From positions 124,001-188,000 of the forward strand of contig NZ_SSBL01000002.1 in NCBI RefSeq assembly GCF_004795105.1: a stretch of DNA of 64,000 bases, read 5' to 3'. The stretch's first letter is position 1. The number at the start of each line of letters is the position of its first letter. Below the pieces are notes generated by a model. That model searched no databases. It had not been told where the DNA came from and saw nothing but the letters and a program-made list of their open reading frames with translations. The DNA is from Streptomyces sp. A0642 (GTDB taxonomy: Bacteria > Actinomycetota > Actinomycetes > Streptomycetales > Streptomycetaceae). A program made the translations under genes and the position numbers. Of this stretch, positions 1-10,414 are shown one piece after another.

Positions 1-174
1 GCGTACGCGGCGGCCTGCTCGACGGACGGCGGGACCACCTGGCGGACGGTGGGCACGGCGACGGCGCCGGGCGCGGCGGCCGCCCAGGACGTCGGGTTCT
101 TCATGACGGCGGCGAACGGCGGGTCCGGCCGGCGCGGCCGGGCGGACTTCAGCGGCTGGTCGCTGACGGGCTGA
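1..174 (+). CDS. C-terminal end of a probable secreted carbohydrate-active or lectin-like protein (partial)
   Basis: Reading frame 1 is open from the window edge to a TGA at 172-174 and gives 57 residues. The tail is rich in Gly, Ala and Thr and ends DFSGWSLTG. The pattern VGFFMTAANGG...ADFSGWSL resembles the last strands of the beta-sandwich (LamG or DUF1349-like) domains that close many exported Streptomyces glycosidases. This is a pattern resemblance only. The catalytic part lies outside the window, so no function is assigned. Confidence 0.55.
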   Translation, partial: AYAAACSTDGGTTWRTVGTATAPGAAAAQDVGFFMTAANGGSGRRGRADFSGWSLTG

Positions 175-183
175 CCGGACGGC

Positions 184-205
184 GGGGGCCGTGGTCGCGG
201 CCCCC
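184..205. terminator. Bidirectional terminator hairpin
   Basis: A perfect 8-bp stem (GGGGGCCG / CGGCCCCC) closes a 6-nt loop. It sits in the 45-bp gap between two convergent genes. It has no T tract, as is common in Streptomyces. Confidence 0.6.
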
Positions 206-219
206 GTCCCGGCGGGCCC

Positions 220-1473
<1,254 letters not shown>

Positions 1474-1606
1474 TTATGAGGCTTACCCCCGGTACGCAAG
1501 GGTCTTGCACGCACCTTGCCCTGCCTTCACGACCCCCACCCGCCGGAATTCGGCCGGGTTCGCGAAGACTTCACGCAACAGATCCGGCCATGCCCCTTGT
1601 CAGTTG

Positions 1607-1621
1607 TAGAACTCGTTACTA
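1607..1621. promoter_or_regulatory. Second KstR-like half-palindrome, P450-proximal
   Basis: TAGAACTCGTTACTA matches TnnAACnnGTTnnA at every fixed base except the last, because one base is inserted in the right half. It lies about 95 bp upstream of the P450 start. The rest of the 327-bp gap shows no gene. Confidence 0.45.
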
Positions 1622-1716
1622 ACTTGCGGGCAACTTCTGATGGGTCGTCAGACAATGTGCGGACAACGTCCCGACGGCTCTCGGACCGACCTGGAGTTCT
1701 CGACCTGGAGCTGCCG

Positions 1717-2967
1717 ATGTCCTGCCCCCATCTGCCCGAAGGGTTCGACTTCACCGATCCCGACCTGCTCCACGCCCGCGTCCCGCACCCGGAGTTCACC
1801 CTCATGCGGGAGACGGCGCCGGTCTGGTGGTGCACCCAGCCCAGCGGCATCTCCGGCTTCGACGACGCGGGCTACTGGGTCGTCACCCGGCACGCGGACG
1901 TCAAGTACGTCTCGACCCGTCCCGAGCTGTTCTCGTCGCACACCAACACCGCGGTGATCCGCTTCAACGAGTCGATCAGCCGCGACCAGATCGACGTCCA
2001 GAAGCTGATCATGCTGAACATGGACCCGCCCGAGCACACCCGGGTCCGCCAGATCGTCCAGCGCGGCTTCACCCCCCGCGCCATCCGGTCCCTGGAGGAG
2101 ACGCTGCGCAACCGGGCGCGGTCCATCGTCGAGACGGCACTCGCCGCGGCCGGCGACGACGGCTCGTTCGACTTCGTCACCAACATCGCCGTGGAACTGC
2201 CGCTCCAGGCCATCGCCGAGCTCATCGGCGTACCGCAGGAGGACCGGGCGCGGATCTTCGACTGGTCGAACAAGATGGCCGCGTACGACGATCCGGAGTA
2301 CGCGATCACCGAGGAGATCGGCGCCGAGGCGGCCATGGAGATCGTCTCCTACTCGATGAACCTCGCGGCGGCGCGCAAGGAGTGCCCGGCCAAGGACATC
2401 GTCTCCCAACTGGTCGCCGCCGAGGGCGAGGGCAACCTCTCCTCCGACGAGTTCGGCTTCTTCGTCATCCTGCTCGCCGTGGCCGGAAACGAGACCACGC
2501 GCAACGCGATCAGCCACGGCATGCACGCCTTCCTGACCCACCCCGAGCAGTGGGAGCTCTACAAGCGCGAGCGGCCGGAGACCACGGCCGAGGAGATCGT
2601 GCGCTGGGCGACGCCCGTGGTCTCCTTCCAGCGGACCGCCACCGAGGACGTCGAACTGGGCGGACAGCGGATCAAGAAGGGCGACCGGGTCGGGCTGTTC
2701 TACTCCTCCGCCAACAACGACCCCGAGGTCTTCGAGCATCCGGAGCGGTTCGACATCTCCCGCGATCCGAATCCCCACCTCGGCTTCGGCGGCGGCGGCC
2801 CGCACTTCTGCCTGGGCAAGTCCCTGGCCGTGATGGAGATCAACCTGATCTTCAACGCGATCGCGGACGTCCTGCCGGACCTGCGGCTGACCGGCGACCC
2901 GCGACGGCTGCGGTCGGCGTGGCTCAACGGCATCAAACAACTCCAGGTGGCAACGGCCGGCGCCTGA
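1717..2967 (+). CDS. Cytochrome P450, CYP125-like (steroid C26/27 hydroxylase family)
   Basis: The 416-residue protein has all P450 signatures: I-helix AGNETT at 256-261, ExxR at 293-296 (EIVR) and heme-ligand Cys365 in FGGGGPHFCLG. Its opening LPEGFDFTDPDLL, the NMDPPEHTRVR segment and the closing RLRSAWLNGIKQLQV closely follow mycobacterial CYP125A1, which oxidises the terminal methyl of the cholesterol side chain. ATG 1717 is chosen for a GGAG upstream and because homologues begin near the LPxGFDFTDP block; the frame stays open upstream to 1516. It is soluble and needs a ferredoxin and reductase, neither encoded nearby. It pairs with the divergent thiolase, suggesting sterol side-chain degradation. 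No other ring- or side-chain-degrading genes are in the window. Confidence 0.88.
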   Translation: MSCPHLPEGFDFTDPDLLHARVPHPEFTLMRETAPVWWCTQPSGISGFDDAGYWVVTRHADVKYVSTRPELFSSHTNTAVIRFNESISRDQIDVQKLIMLNMDPPEHTRVRQIVQRGFTPRAIRSLEETLRNRARSIVETALAAAGDDGSFDFVTNIAVELPLQAIAELIGVPQEDRARIFDWSNKMAAYDDPEYAITEEIGAEAAMEIVSYSMNLAAARKECPAKDIVSQLVAAEGEGNLSSDEFGFFVILLAVAGNETTRNAISHGMHAFLTHPEQWELYKRERPETTAEEIVRWATPVVSFQRTATEDVELGGQRIKKGDRVGLFYSSANNDPEVFEHPERFDISRDPNPHLGFGGGGPHFCLGKSLAVMEINLIFNAIADVLPDLRLTGDPRRLRSAWLNGIKQLQVATAGA

Positions 2968-2972
2968 ACACT

Positions 2973-3013
2973 CCCTCGCACCCCTGTCCGCGGAGCGTTC
3001 AGGGGTACGAGGG
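2973..3013 (+). promoter_or_regulatory. Intergenic hairpin that would bury the ribosome binding site of the next gene
   Basis: CCCTCGCACCCCTG and CAGGGGTACGAGGG form a 14-bp stem with one mismatch and a 13-nt loop. The 3' arm contains the GAGGG that serves as Shine-Dalgarno for the ATG at 3017. It may be the P450 terminator, an RBS-occluding structure, or both. Confidence 0.5.
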
Positions 3014-3016
3014 ATC

Positions 3017-3997
3017 ATGGCGGCCATGCATGCGCTGCTCTCCGGTTTCGCCCCCATCTGGATCCTGACCGGCATCGGTTACGCGGCCGGCCGCAGCGGA
3101 CTCCTCGGGGAGCAGGCGGAGCCGGTGCTCGGCCGGTTCGTCTTCCATGTGGCCATGCCCGCCGCCCTGTTCACGATGGTGTCGGGGTCGCGGCCGGCGG
3201 CCTTCGCCCATCCGGCGATGGTGGCGTTCGCCGCGGGCACGGCGCTGGTGTCCGTGCTGGGGTACGCGGCGGGCCGGCGGTTCTTCGGCCGCAAGAGGGC
3301 CGAGGCGGCGGTCAGCGGCATGGCGTCCGGCTATGTGAACTCGGCCAACCTGGGCATCCCGGTGGCGGTGCACGTGCTCGGCGACGCCTCGTTCGTCGCG
3401 CAGGTCATCCTGTTCCAGGTGCTGCTGGTCTCGCCCGTGGTGCTGACCCTCCTGGACTCGGGAACCCAGCGCGGAGGGTCCGCCGCCGACGGCCTGCGCC
3501 GGATGCTCACCATGCCGGTGCGCAATCCGGTCATCATGGCGTCGCTGCTCGGCGTGGCCGTCTCGGCGGCCGGGTGGCGGCTGCCGACGGCCGTGACCCA
3601 CGCGTGCGACGTGCTCGGGGCGGCGGCCGTGCCGACGGCGCTGGTCACGCTGGGCCTGTCCCTCTGCGGAGGCCCGGCCGGCCGGGGGCACCCGAGCGCG
3701 CCCGACGGGACCGGCCGGGTCACGGGGCGTACGGAGGTCGGCGTCGCGGTCGCCCTCAAGACGCTCGTCCAGCCCCTGGCCGCCTTCCTCGTCGCCGGTC
3801 CGCTCCTGCGGCTGCCCGGTCATCAGGTACTGGCCGTGGTGCTATGCTCCGCGCTGCCCACGGCCCAGAACGCCTACCTCTACGCCCGTGAGTACGGCCT
3901 GGACACCGGCCTCGCCCGCAACAGCGTGGTGGCCTCCACGGTGGTGTCGATGGGCACGCTCTCCTTCGCCGCCTGGGCGCTGGGGCCCTCCCACTGA
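3017..3997 (+). CDS. AEC family (auxin efflux carrier) transporter
   Basis: This 326-residue integral membrane protein has about ten hydrophobic segments. The order is typical of AEC carriers: an N-terminal bundle beginning SGFAPIWILTGIGYAAGR, a conserved SANLGIPVAV turn after about residue 110, and a C-terminal bundle with VVLCSALPTAQNAYLYA. The family moves small organic acids and related anions by secondary transport; the substrate cannot be read from sequence. The start has GAGGG four bases upstream, but that motif is held in a hairpin. The 49-bp gap after the P450 allows cotranscription. The downstream neighbour is convergent. Confidence 0.82.
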   Translation: MAAMHALLSGFAPIWILTGIGYAAGRSGLLGEQAEPVLGRFVFHVAMPAALFTMVSGSRPAAFAHPAMVAFAAGTALVSVLGYAAGRRFFGRKRAEAAVSGMASGYVNSANLGIPVAVHVLGDASFVAQVILFQVLLVSPVVLTLLDSGTQRGGSAADGLRRMLTMPVRNPVIMASLLGVAVSAAGWRLPTAVTHACDVLGAAAVPTALVTLGLSLCGGPAGRGHPSAPDGTGRVTGRTEVGVAVALKTLVQPLAAFLVAGPLLRLPGHQVLAVVLCSALPTAQNAYLYAREYGLDTGLARNSVVASTVVSMGTLSFAAWALGPSH

Positions 3998-4056
3998 CCC
4001 GTTGGAGTGGCGGGGGCGGGCCGGCGGGCGGATGCTGGGTGGGCGACGATCCACAT

Positions 4057-4102
4057 GCCGAAGGGGTGCCGGGCGGTCTCTGCCGTCCGGTACCCCTTCG
4101 GC
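4057..4102. terminator. Strong bidirectional terminator
   Basis: A stem of about 21 pairs (GCCGAAGGGGTGCCGGGCGGT with its complement, including a few G-U or mismatched pairs) closes a 4-nt CTCT loop. It separates the AEC gene from the convergent GT87-PAP2 gene. Confidence 0.65.
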
Positions 4103-4125
4103 CATCGGCGGGCCGGCGCCGGCGA

Positions 4126-6156
4126 TCAGGCGCTTTCGGTGACCCGCCCGACGGGTGTCGAACGTGCCGTCGTCCTGATCCCGTCCCGCGGCTCCCCGTC
4201 CCCCGGCTCGCGCAGCCCGCGCGGGCCGCAGAGCGTGTACGTGAGACCGAAGCCGAGGGCCACCACCGCCGCCCCGCCCACCGCGTCGAGCACCCAGTGG
4301 TTGCCGGTCGCGACGATCGCCGAGACCGTGAACAGCGGGTGGAGCAGTCCCAGGGCCTTCATCCAGATCTTCGGAGCGAGCATCACGATCACCACACCGC
4401 ACCACAGGGACCAGCCGAAGTGCAGCGAGGGCATCGCGGCGTACTGGTTGGTGACCCCGGTCAGCGTGCCGTAATCGGGCTTGGCGAAGTCCTGGACGCC
4501 GTGCACCGTGTCGATGAAGCCGAGCCCCGGCATCAGCCGCGGCGGAGCCAGCGGGTAGAGCCAGAACCCAACCAGGGCGAGCAGCGTGGCGAAGCCGATG
4601 GAGCTGCGGACCCAGCGGTAGTCCGCGGGGCGGCGTACGTACAGCACGCCCAGGATGGCCAGCGGCACGATGAAGTGGAACGTCGAGTAGTAGTAGTCGA
4701 AGAAGTCCCGCAGCCAGCCGACCCTCACCACCGAGTGGTTGGCCCAGTGCTCGATGTCGATGTGCAGCCACTGCTCGATCGAGTGGATCTGCCGGCCGTG
4801 GTGCTCCGCGGTGGCGCGGCCCGCCGTCGCGGCCAGCCTGACCTGCTGGTACGCCGAGTAGACGACCCTGATCAGCAGGAGTTCCAGCAGCAGGTTGGGC
4901 CGGCTGAGCACACGCCGCCAGAACGGCAGCAGCGGCACCCTGCTCCACCGGGCGGCGACCGGGGACGCGTGGTCGGTGGGGACCGGCTCCTGCCAGTACG
5001 GCGAGGTGCGCGGCAGGAAGGGGGCGACGCACGCGGCCGCGAGCGCGGCGATCAGCAGCACGTTGTCGCGGACCGGGAACATCGCCTCGATGTTCGGCAG
5101 CAGCATCTTGCCCGGCAGCGTGACGACGAGGATCACGACGGCCGGCCACACCAGCCGGTCGGAGGCCCGCTTGCCGACCCGGCCGACGACGGCGAGCAGT
5201 ATCCACAGCAGCTGGTGCTGCCAGGCGGTGGGCGCCACGGCGACGCAGACGCAGCCGGTCACGGCCACGGCGAGGAGCAGCTGGCCGTCGCGCGCGTACC
5301 GGGCGGCGCGGCGCAGCCCGGTGAAGCAGACGGCCGCGGCCAGCACCACGAAGAGGGCGATCTCCAGCGGACCCGCGAGGCCCAGGCGGAGCAGGGCGCC
5401 GTGCAGCGACTGGTTGGCGAGGCTGTCCGCCTGGTCGCCGAGCCCGGCGCCCGCGACGTGGTGCACCCAGTACGTCCACGAGTCGTGCGGCATCGCGGCC
5501 CAGGCCAGTGCCGTGCAGCCCGCGAAGGCCGCGCCGCCGGTCAGCGCCGCCCCGCGTCTTCCGGTCAGCCAGAGCAGGACGGCGAAGAGCAGCACGGTCG
5601 GCTGGAGGGCGGCCGCGATCCCGATGAGGACGCCCGAGGCCCGTTCGCCGCGGACCACGAAACAGCCGACGAGGACCAGGAGGACCGGCAGGATGCTGGT
5701 CTGCCCCAGGTGGAGGGCGTTGCGCACCGGCAGCGAGAGCATCAGCAGGCTGATGGCGACGGGGGCGGCGAGCAGGGCCGTGCGGCGGCTGACGGGGGCG
5801 GGCAGGGCGCGGGCCGCGATGAGGCCGAGGGCGGCGACGAGGAGCAGGGAGCCGAAGGTCCAGGCGACGCCGAGGCTCTGTTCGGCCGTGCGGGTCAGCG
5901 GCTTGAGCACCAGACCGGCGAACGGGGTGCCGGTGAACCGGTCGGTGTCGTACAGCGAGCCCGTCACATGGAGCACACCGTTCTCACCGATCCACGTCTC
6001 CAGGTCGGTGAGCCGTTCGCCTGGCGGCTGCCGCAGCACCACCGCCATCTGCCGCACGGCCAGTACGGCCACCACGAGCCAGAGCACGGCACGGGCAGCC
6101 CCGGTCCTCGCTCCCGTCGCCGCGTCTGTGCGCACACTGTGCTCCGCGTTCGCCAC
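4126..6156 (-). CDS. Bifunctional GT87 glycosyltransferase / PAP2-type phosphotransferase membrane protein
   Basis: The protein is 676 residues with many membrane segments. Residues 1 to about 400 look like the GT87/DUF2029 polyprenyl-phosphomannose-dependent mannosyltransferases: hydrophobic helices and a first periplasmic loop with a WIGENG motif. The C-terminal part is a PAP2 domain of the inositolphosphotransferase (AUR1-like) kind, with YPLAPPRLMPG, PSLH at 576-579 (His579) and GNHWVLD at 618-624 (His620, Asp624). A likely role is building or modifying inositol or mannosyl phospholipids at the membrane, which is inferred from domains. The start is GTG, with GGGAGGG about 12 bases upstream. 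It stands alone between a convergent AEC gene and a divergent DUF2330 gene. Confidence 0.8.
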   Translation of the reverse strand: MANAEHSVRTDAATGARTGAARAVLWLVVAVLAVRQMAVVLRQPPGERLTDLETWIGENGVLHVTGSLYDTDRFTGTPFAGLVLKPLTRTAEQSLGVAWTFGSLLLVAALGLIAARALPAPVSRRTALLAAPVAISLLMLSLPVRNALHLGQTSILPVLLVLVGCFVVRGERASGVLIGIAAALQPTVLLFAVLLWLTGRRGAALTGGAAFAGCTALAWAAMPHDSWTYWVHHVAGAGLGDQADSLANQSLHGALLRLGLAGPLEIALFVVLAAAVCFTGLRRAARYARDGQLLLAVAVTGCVCVAVAPTAWQHQLLWILLAVVGRVGKRASDRLVWPAVVILVVTLPGKMLLPNIEAMFPVRDNVLLIAALAAACVAPFLPRTSPYWQEPVPTDHASPVAARWSRVPLLPFWRRVLSRPNLLLELLLIRVVYSAYQQVRLAATAGRATAEHHGRQIHSIEQWLHIDIEHWANHSVVRVGWLRDFFDYYYSTFHFIVPLAILGVLYVRRPADYRWVRSSIGFATLLALVGFWLYPLAPPRLMPGLGFIDTVHGVQDFAKPDYGTLTGVTNQYAAMPSLHFGWSLWCGVVIVMLAPKIWMKALGLLHPLFTVSAIVATGNHWVLDAVGGAAVVALGFGLTYTLCGPRGLREPGDGEPRDGIRTTARSTPVGRVTESA

Positions 6157-6389
6157 GTTGCGCCGACCCTCCCAACGTTTGGTGCCGATTCTCTGCCCGG
6201 CATGCTCTGAAACCTTCGCATTGCCCTATGAGGTAGACACAATCACCCCCTCTTCACCTGACTGTCACCCGCCTTTTGTCCGAAAGAATGCCCGGCCGGG
6301 CCGTGCGGGCGGGCCACAGCGGCCGGAACCGGCGGGGCCGCCCGCACGTCTGAGCCCCTGACCGGTGACCACGGGGAGGAACACGGACC

Positions 6390-7562
6390 ATGCGGTGCGC
6401 GGGGAGAAGGACAGCGGTGCGGAATCGGCCGGGCGGGTGGGCGCTCCGCGCGCTGTCCCTGGTCGTGCTGGTGTTCGCGGCCCAGCTGGGGTCGCTGATC
6501 GCGCCGGCGTACGCGTGCGGTTGCGGAGCGATGGTCGTGGACCGCGACGACCGGGTGTCGGTCGACCGCGAGACGTCCGTCGTCGGCTGGGACGGCGGCA
6601 CGGAACAGATCGTCATGCGGCTCACGGTGCGCGGTGACGCCCCGGCGGCCGCCTGGATCATGCCCGTGCCGCACCGGGCCACGGTCGAGCTCGGGGACGC
6701 TGCCCTCTTCTCCGAACTCCGCACCCTCACGGCTCCGGTGACCGCCACCCGGCACTACTTCTGGCCACGCGCGAAGGACTGGCCCTTCGGCGGCTCGGGC
6801 GACGGGTCCGGGGCCGGCGCCGGCGCTCCGGCGGGCGCCGCCCCGGTCGAGGTCGTGGGACGCGAACGGCTCGGCCCGTTCGACGTGGCCCGCCTGGCGG
6901 CGACCGACCCCGCGGCGCTGGAGGGCTGGCTGAAGGAGAACGGCTTCGAGCTGCCGGACCGGCTCGCGACGGCGCTGCGCCCCTACGTCGAGCAGAAGTG
7001 GGAGTACGTGGCCGTGCGCCTGGCCCCCCGGGAGTCCGGGAGCCCGCTGAGCGGCACGCTCGACCCGCTGCGGCTGCGGTTCGCCAGCGACCGGCTCGTG
7101 TACCCGATGCGGCTGTCGCGGCTCGCCGCGACGCCGCAGTCGCTGGGCCTGTACGTCCTCGCGGCGCACCGCATGGAACCGCGCGGCGCCATCGGCGGGC
7201 TGCCGCCGGAGGTGACGTACGCGGGGCGGGTCGACCCCGGGCGGGAGCGGAGCGCGTACCCGGCGCTGGGTGCGCTGACGAGCGGGAAGCCGGTGTTCGT
7301 CACGGCGATCGACCAGTCGTTCCCGCGGCCGGGACTGATCGACGGCGACCACGAGCTGCGGGCGGCCGCTGCGGACACCCCGTACCGGATCACGCACTAC
7401 CGGGACGAGCTGCTGACCGTGGGCGGCTTCCCGGCCTGGATGCTGACACTGCTCGGTGGCGCGGGGGTGGTGGTGGCGGCCCTGTCTCTGGTGCTGCGCG
7501 CCCGGCGGCGGCGTCCGGTGACACCGCCGCCGCCGGTCACCGTGCCCTCGCCGCTGAAGTGA
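6390..7562 (+). CDS. DUF2330 domain protein, exported and membrane-anchored
   Basis: The protein has 390 residues. A signal peptide spans about residues 1-42 (Arg-rich start, then LRALSLVVLVFAAQLGSLIAPAYA). The mature part begins CGCGAMV, as in DUF2330 proteins, followed by the family blocks AAWIMPVPH and YPMRLS. A single transmembrane helix near residues 348-370 and an RARRRRP tail anchor the C-terminus. The biochemical function of DUF2330 is unknown. ATG 6390 has GGGGAGGAA upstream. The 233-bp gap before it holds the divergent promoters of this gene and the GT87-PAP2 gene. Confidence 0.8.
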   Translation: MRCAGRRTAVRNRPGGWALRALSLVVLVFAAQLGSLIAPAYACGCGAMVVDRDDRVSVDRETSVVGWDGGTEQIVMRLTVRGDAPAAAWIMPVPHRATVELGDAALFSELRTLTAPVTATRHYFWPRAKDWPFGGSGDGSGAGAGAPAGAAPVEVVGRERLGPFDVARLAATDPAALEGWLKENGFELPDRLATALRPYVEQKWEYVAVRLAPRESGSPLSGTLDPLRLRFASDRLVYPMRLSRLAATPQSLGLYVLAAHRMEPRGAIGGLPPEVTYAGRVDPGRERSAYPALGALTSGKPVFVTAIDQSFPRPGLIDGDHELRAAAADTPYRITHYRDELLTVGGFPAWMLTLLGGAGVVVAALSLVLRARRRRPVTPPPPVTVPSPLK

Positions 7563-7695
7563 GAGCGGAGGCCGGGCGGCCGGAACGTGAACACGCGTGC
7601 GCCGGGTGAAGAAGCCGGACCGCGGTCCTGGGTCCGTCCCCCTCCGCGAATCAAATCGCTTTTCCCCACGGTCGCGCGCCCGCCAGAATGCCCCG

Positions 7696-8172
7696 ATGAC
7701 CTGGACCGTGACCCCCGAACGCTTCGACTCCCCCGACGCCGCCGCGCTGCGCCGGGACTACTACGACGAGGTGGCCAGCCCGTACTGGGGCCGCGCGGCG
7801 ACGGCGGAGGAGATCGACGAGGGGCTCACCGACGACGGTTCCGAGCAGCTCGCCCCGCCGGCCGGCGAGTTCGTCGTCGGCCGTTTCGAGGGCCGTGCGG
7901 CGGCCTGCGCCGGGCTGATCCTCCTGGACGCGGGCGTCGCGGAGCTGACCCGGGTCTACGTACGCCCCGAGGCGCGCGGTACGGGCGGCGGGGGGCTGCT
8001 GCTCGCGGCCGTCGAGAGCCTGGCGTCCGCCCTCGGTGTGCGGCAGATCCGGCTCGACACCCGTCACGACCTCGTCGAGGCGCGCGGACTGTACGCCAAG
8101 CACGGCTACCGGGAGGTCCCGGCCTTCCACCGGCGCCCGTACGCGGAGCACTGGTTCGCCAAGGAGCTGTGA
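7696..8172 (+). CDS. GNAT family N-acetyltransferase
   Basis: This 158-residue cytosolic acetyltransferase shows the GNAT core. Beta-4 TRVYVRPEARGTGGGGLLL carries the acetyl-CoA pyrophosphate loop (normally R/Q-x-x-G-x-G/A, here RGTGGGG), followed by RLDTRHDL and the ARGLYAKHGYREV segment that closes the fold. The substrate is unknown. The frame is open upstream to 7597, but ATG 7696 gives the usual GNAT length and a sensible N-terminus; no clear Shine-Dalgarno precedes it. It converges on the MFS gene with 34 bp between stops. Confidence 0.82.
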   Translation: MTWTVTPERFDSPDAAALRRDYYDEVASPYWGRAATAEEIDEGLTDDGSEQLAPPAGEFVVGRFEGRAAACAGLILLDAGVAELTRVYVRPEARGTGGGGLLLAAVESLASALGVRQIRLDTRHDLVEARGLYAKHGYREVPAFHRRPYAEHWFAKEL

Positions 8173-8206
8173 CCGGTGGCGTCCCCGCGCCCGGCGGGCA
8201 CACGGC

Positions 8207-10279
8207 TCAGGTCGGGGGGTGGTGCGGCGGGGGGTGGCCGGCCGCGTGGTCCCGCTTGGGCTCCGGGCTGTGGGGGCGCTCCCTGCTCGACCCGCTCGTC
8301 TCCGTCGTCAGTTCCGACACCAGCGCGACCAGGTCGGTCGGCCGGTCCGGACCCCACCAGTCGCCCAGCAGCTCGGCCAGGGACTCCTCACGGGCCCGGG
8401 ACAGCTTCACCACGGCCTCGGCACCCGGTTCGGTGAGCACCATCTGCACGCCCACCCGGCGGGCCAGGCCGCGCTCCTCCAACTGCCGGGCGGCGTCGCT
8501 GACCACCCGCAGCGGTACGGGGGCGACCTCGGCGAGCCGGGCGGGTTCGACCGTGCCGTGCCGTTTGATGCGCAGCAGCATCCAGCTCGCGGCCGGCAGC
8601 AGGTCGTAGCCGGCCTTCTCGGTGATCTTCACGTAGACCTCGCGACGGCCCTCCCGGGTGGCGAGGACCGAGAGCGCGCGTGCGCACTCGTCGTACGAGG
8701 ACCGCTCGACCGGGTTCGACGCCAGGGTCTCGCTGGTGTCGGGGGCGGTCACCGAACCGCGCAGCTTGTCCTCCTTGAGGAGCCAGGCGAAGACGAAGGC
8801 GATCAGGACGACGGGTGCGGCGTACAGGAACACATCGGTGATGGACGTGGAGTACGCGTGGAGCACGGGCTGCTGGAGCGCCGGCGGCAGCTGCCCGATC
8901 GCGCGCGGGTCGGCGGCCAGCCCCTCGGCGCTGACGCCGGGCGGCAGCGGCTGGCCGGCGAGCGCGGAGCCGAGCTTGTCGGTGAGCCGGCTGGTGAAGA
9001 TGGTGCCGAAGATGGCGACGCCGAACGAGGCGCCGATGGAGCGGAAGAAGGTCGCGCCCGACGTGGCCACGCCGAGGTCCTGGTACGAGACGGCGTTCTG
9101 CACGACCAGGACCAGCACCTGCATCACCAGGCCGAGTCCCGCGCCGAAGACGAAGAAGTAGATGCTCATCTCCCACGTGGGGCTGGACTCCGTCAGCCGG
9201 TGCAGGAGCAGCAGCCCGACCGCGGTGAGGCCGGTGCCGAGGACCGGGAAGACCTTCCAGCGGCCCGTACGGCTGACGATCTGGCCGGACGCGGTCGAGG
9301 TGATCAGCAGACCGAACACCATGGGGAGCATGTGGACGCCGGACATCGTCGGCGTGATGTGGTGGACCACCTGGAGGAACGTCGGCAGGTAGGTCATCGC
9401 GCCGAACATCGCGAAGCCGACGACGAAGCTGATCACCGCGACGAGGCTGAAGGTCCTGATCCTGAACAGCTTCAGCGGCAGGACGGGTTCGGCCGCGCGC
9501 CGCTCCACGTACACGAAGGCGATCAGCAGGACCACGCTGAGGACGGCCAGGCCGATGATCCGCGCCGATCCCCAGGCCCAGGTGGTGCCGCCGAGCGAGG
9601 CGACGAGGACCAGGCAGGTGGCGACGGAGGCGATGAGGAAGGTGCCGAGGTAGTCGATGGTGTGCTTCGTCCGGCGGACCGGGATGTGCAGCACGGCGGC
9701 GATCACGCCGAGGGCGACGACGCCGATGGGGAGGTTGATGTAGAAGACCCAGCGCCAGCTGAGGTGCTCGGTGAAGAAGCCGCCGAGGAGCGGCCCGAGG
9801 ACGCTCGTGGCACCGAACACCGCCCCGAACAGCCCCTGGTACTTGCCGCGTTCGCGGGGCGAGACGATGTCGCCGACGATCGCCATAGACAGGACCATCA
9901 ACCCGCCGCCGCCCAGCCCCTGGAGGGCCCGGAAGCCGATCAGCTGCGGCATGTTCTGGGCGATCCCGCACAGGGCGGAGCCGATCAGGAAGATGACGAT
10001 GGCGATCTGGAAGAGCTTCTTGCGCCCGTACTGGTCGCCGAGCTTGCCCCACAGCGGGGTCGCGGCGGTCGACGCCAGCAGATAGGCCGTGACCACCCAG
10101 GACAGGTGTTCCAGACCGCCGAGATCGCTGACGATCGTCGGCAGCGCGGTGGAGACGATGGTCTGGTCGAGTGCGGCCAGGAGCATGCCGAGGAGCAGTG
10201 CGCCGATCGCCACCAGAACCGACCGCGTGGAGCGTTCGCCGCCGGGTGCGGGGGCCGTAGGGCTCAACTGCTGGGCCAT
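8207..10279 (-). CDS. DHA2-type MFS multidrug exporter with C-terminal MarR-like domain
   Basis: The 690-residue protein has 14 predicted membrane helices across residues 1 to about 520. DHA2 landmarks include [13 protein letters not shown] in helix 1, [13 protein letters not shown] (motif A), [12 protein letters not shown] and the antiporter motif GPLLGG. After the last helix, residues from about 545 to 640 form a soluble winged-helix-like unit ([17 protein letters not shown]...[16 protein letters not shown]...LTEPGAEAV) resembling MarR regulators. The family exports cationic or amphipathic drugs using the proton gradient. ATG 10279 has AGGAGATG upstream; the longer open frame above it runs antisense to the next gene. 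The cytosolic domain may sense substrate or control pump activity, which is inferred. Confidence 0.85.
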   Translation of the reverse strand: MAQQLSPTAPAPGGERSTRSVLVAIGALLLGMLLAALDQTIVSTALPTIVSDLGGLEHLSWVVTAYLLASTAATPLWGKLGDQYGRKKLFQIAIVIFLIGSALCGIAQNMPQLIGFRALQGLGGGGLMVLSMAIVGDIVSPRERGKYQGLFGAVFGATSVLGPLLGGFFTEHLSWRWVFYINLPIGVVALGVIAAVLHIPVRRTKHTIDYLGTFLIASVATCLVLVASLGGTTWAWGSARIIGLAVLSVVLLIAFVYVERRAAEPVLPLKLFRIRTFSLVAVISFVVGFAMFGAMTYLPTFLQVVHHITPTMSGVHMLPMVFGLLITSTASGQIVSRTGRWKVFPVLGTGLTAVGLLLLHRLTESSPTWEMSIYFFVFGAGLGLVMQVLVLVVQNAVSYQDLGVATSGATFFRSIGASFGVAIFGTIFTSRLTDKLGSALAGQPLPPGVSAEGLAADPRAIGQLPPALQQPVLHAYSTSITDVFLYAAPVVLIAFVFAWLLKEDKLRGSVTAPDTSETLASNPVERSSYDECARALSVLATREGRREVYVKITEKAGYDLLPAASWMLLRIKRHGTVEPARLAEVAPVPLRVVSDAARQLEERGLARRVGVQMVLTEPGAEAVVKLSRAREESLAELLGDWWGPDRPTDLVALVSELTTETSGSSRERPHSPEPKRDHAAGHPPPHHPPT

Positions 10280-10336
10280 AAGACATCTCCTCGGGTCCGC
10301 TACTCCCCCATCCTGTCTGTTATGGCCCGTTATGGC
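10273..10336. promoter_or_regulatory. GTTATGGCC repeats in the pump promoter
   Basis: TTATGGCC occurs twice as direct repeats spaced by one helical turn (10319-10335) and once inverted over the MFS start codon (10275-10281, partly dictated by the ATGGCC codons). This could be an operator for the pump or for the divergent gene at 10415. No regulator is assigned. Confidence 0.3.
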
Positions 10337-10414
10337 CTGCCGAGGGACTTCATGATTGGGCTTCCCGGCGACGGGCTGCATAATCGCAGGCAGTTCAAGG
10401 GGAGGGGACCCACC

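Noticed and set aside
4039..6210. 723-codon plus-strand frame over the GT87-PAP2 gene
   Set aside because: It is opposite a well-supported membrane protein and encodes only repetitive Gly/Asp/Arg/Gln sequence.
8036..10414. Long open frame upstream of the peptidoglycan-binding gene, antisense to the MFS exporter
   Set aside because: The product is Gly/Asp/Gln/His-rich shadow sequence; the real start at 10415 has a strong ribosome binding site.
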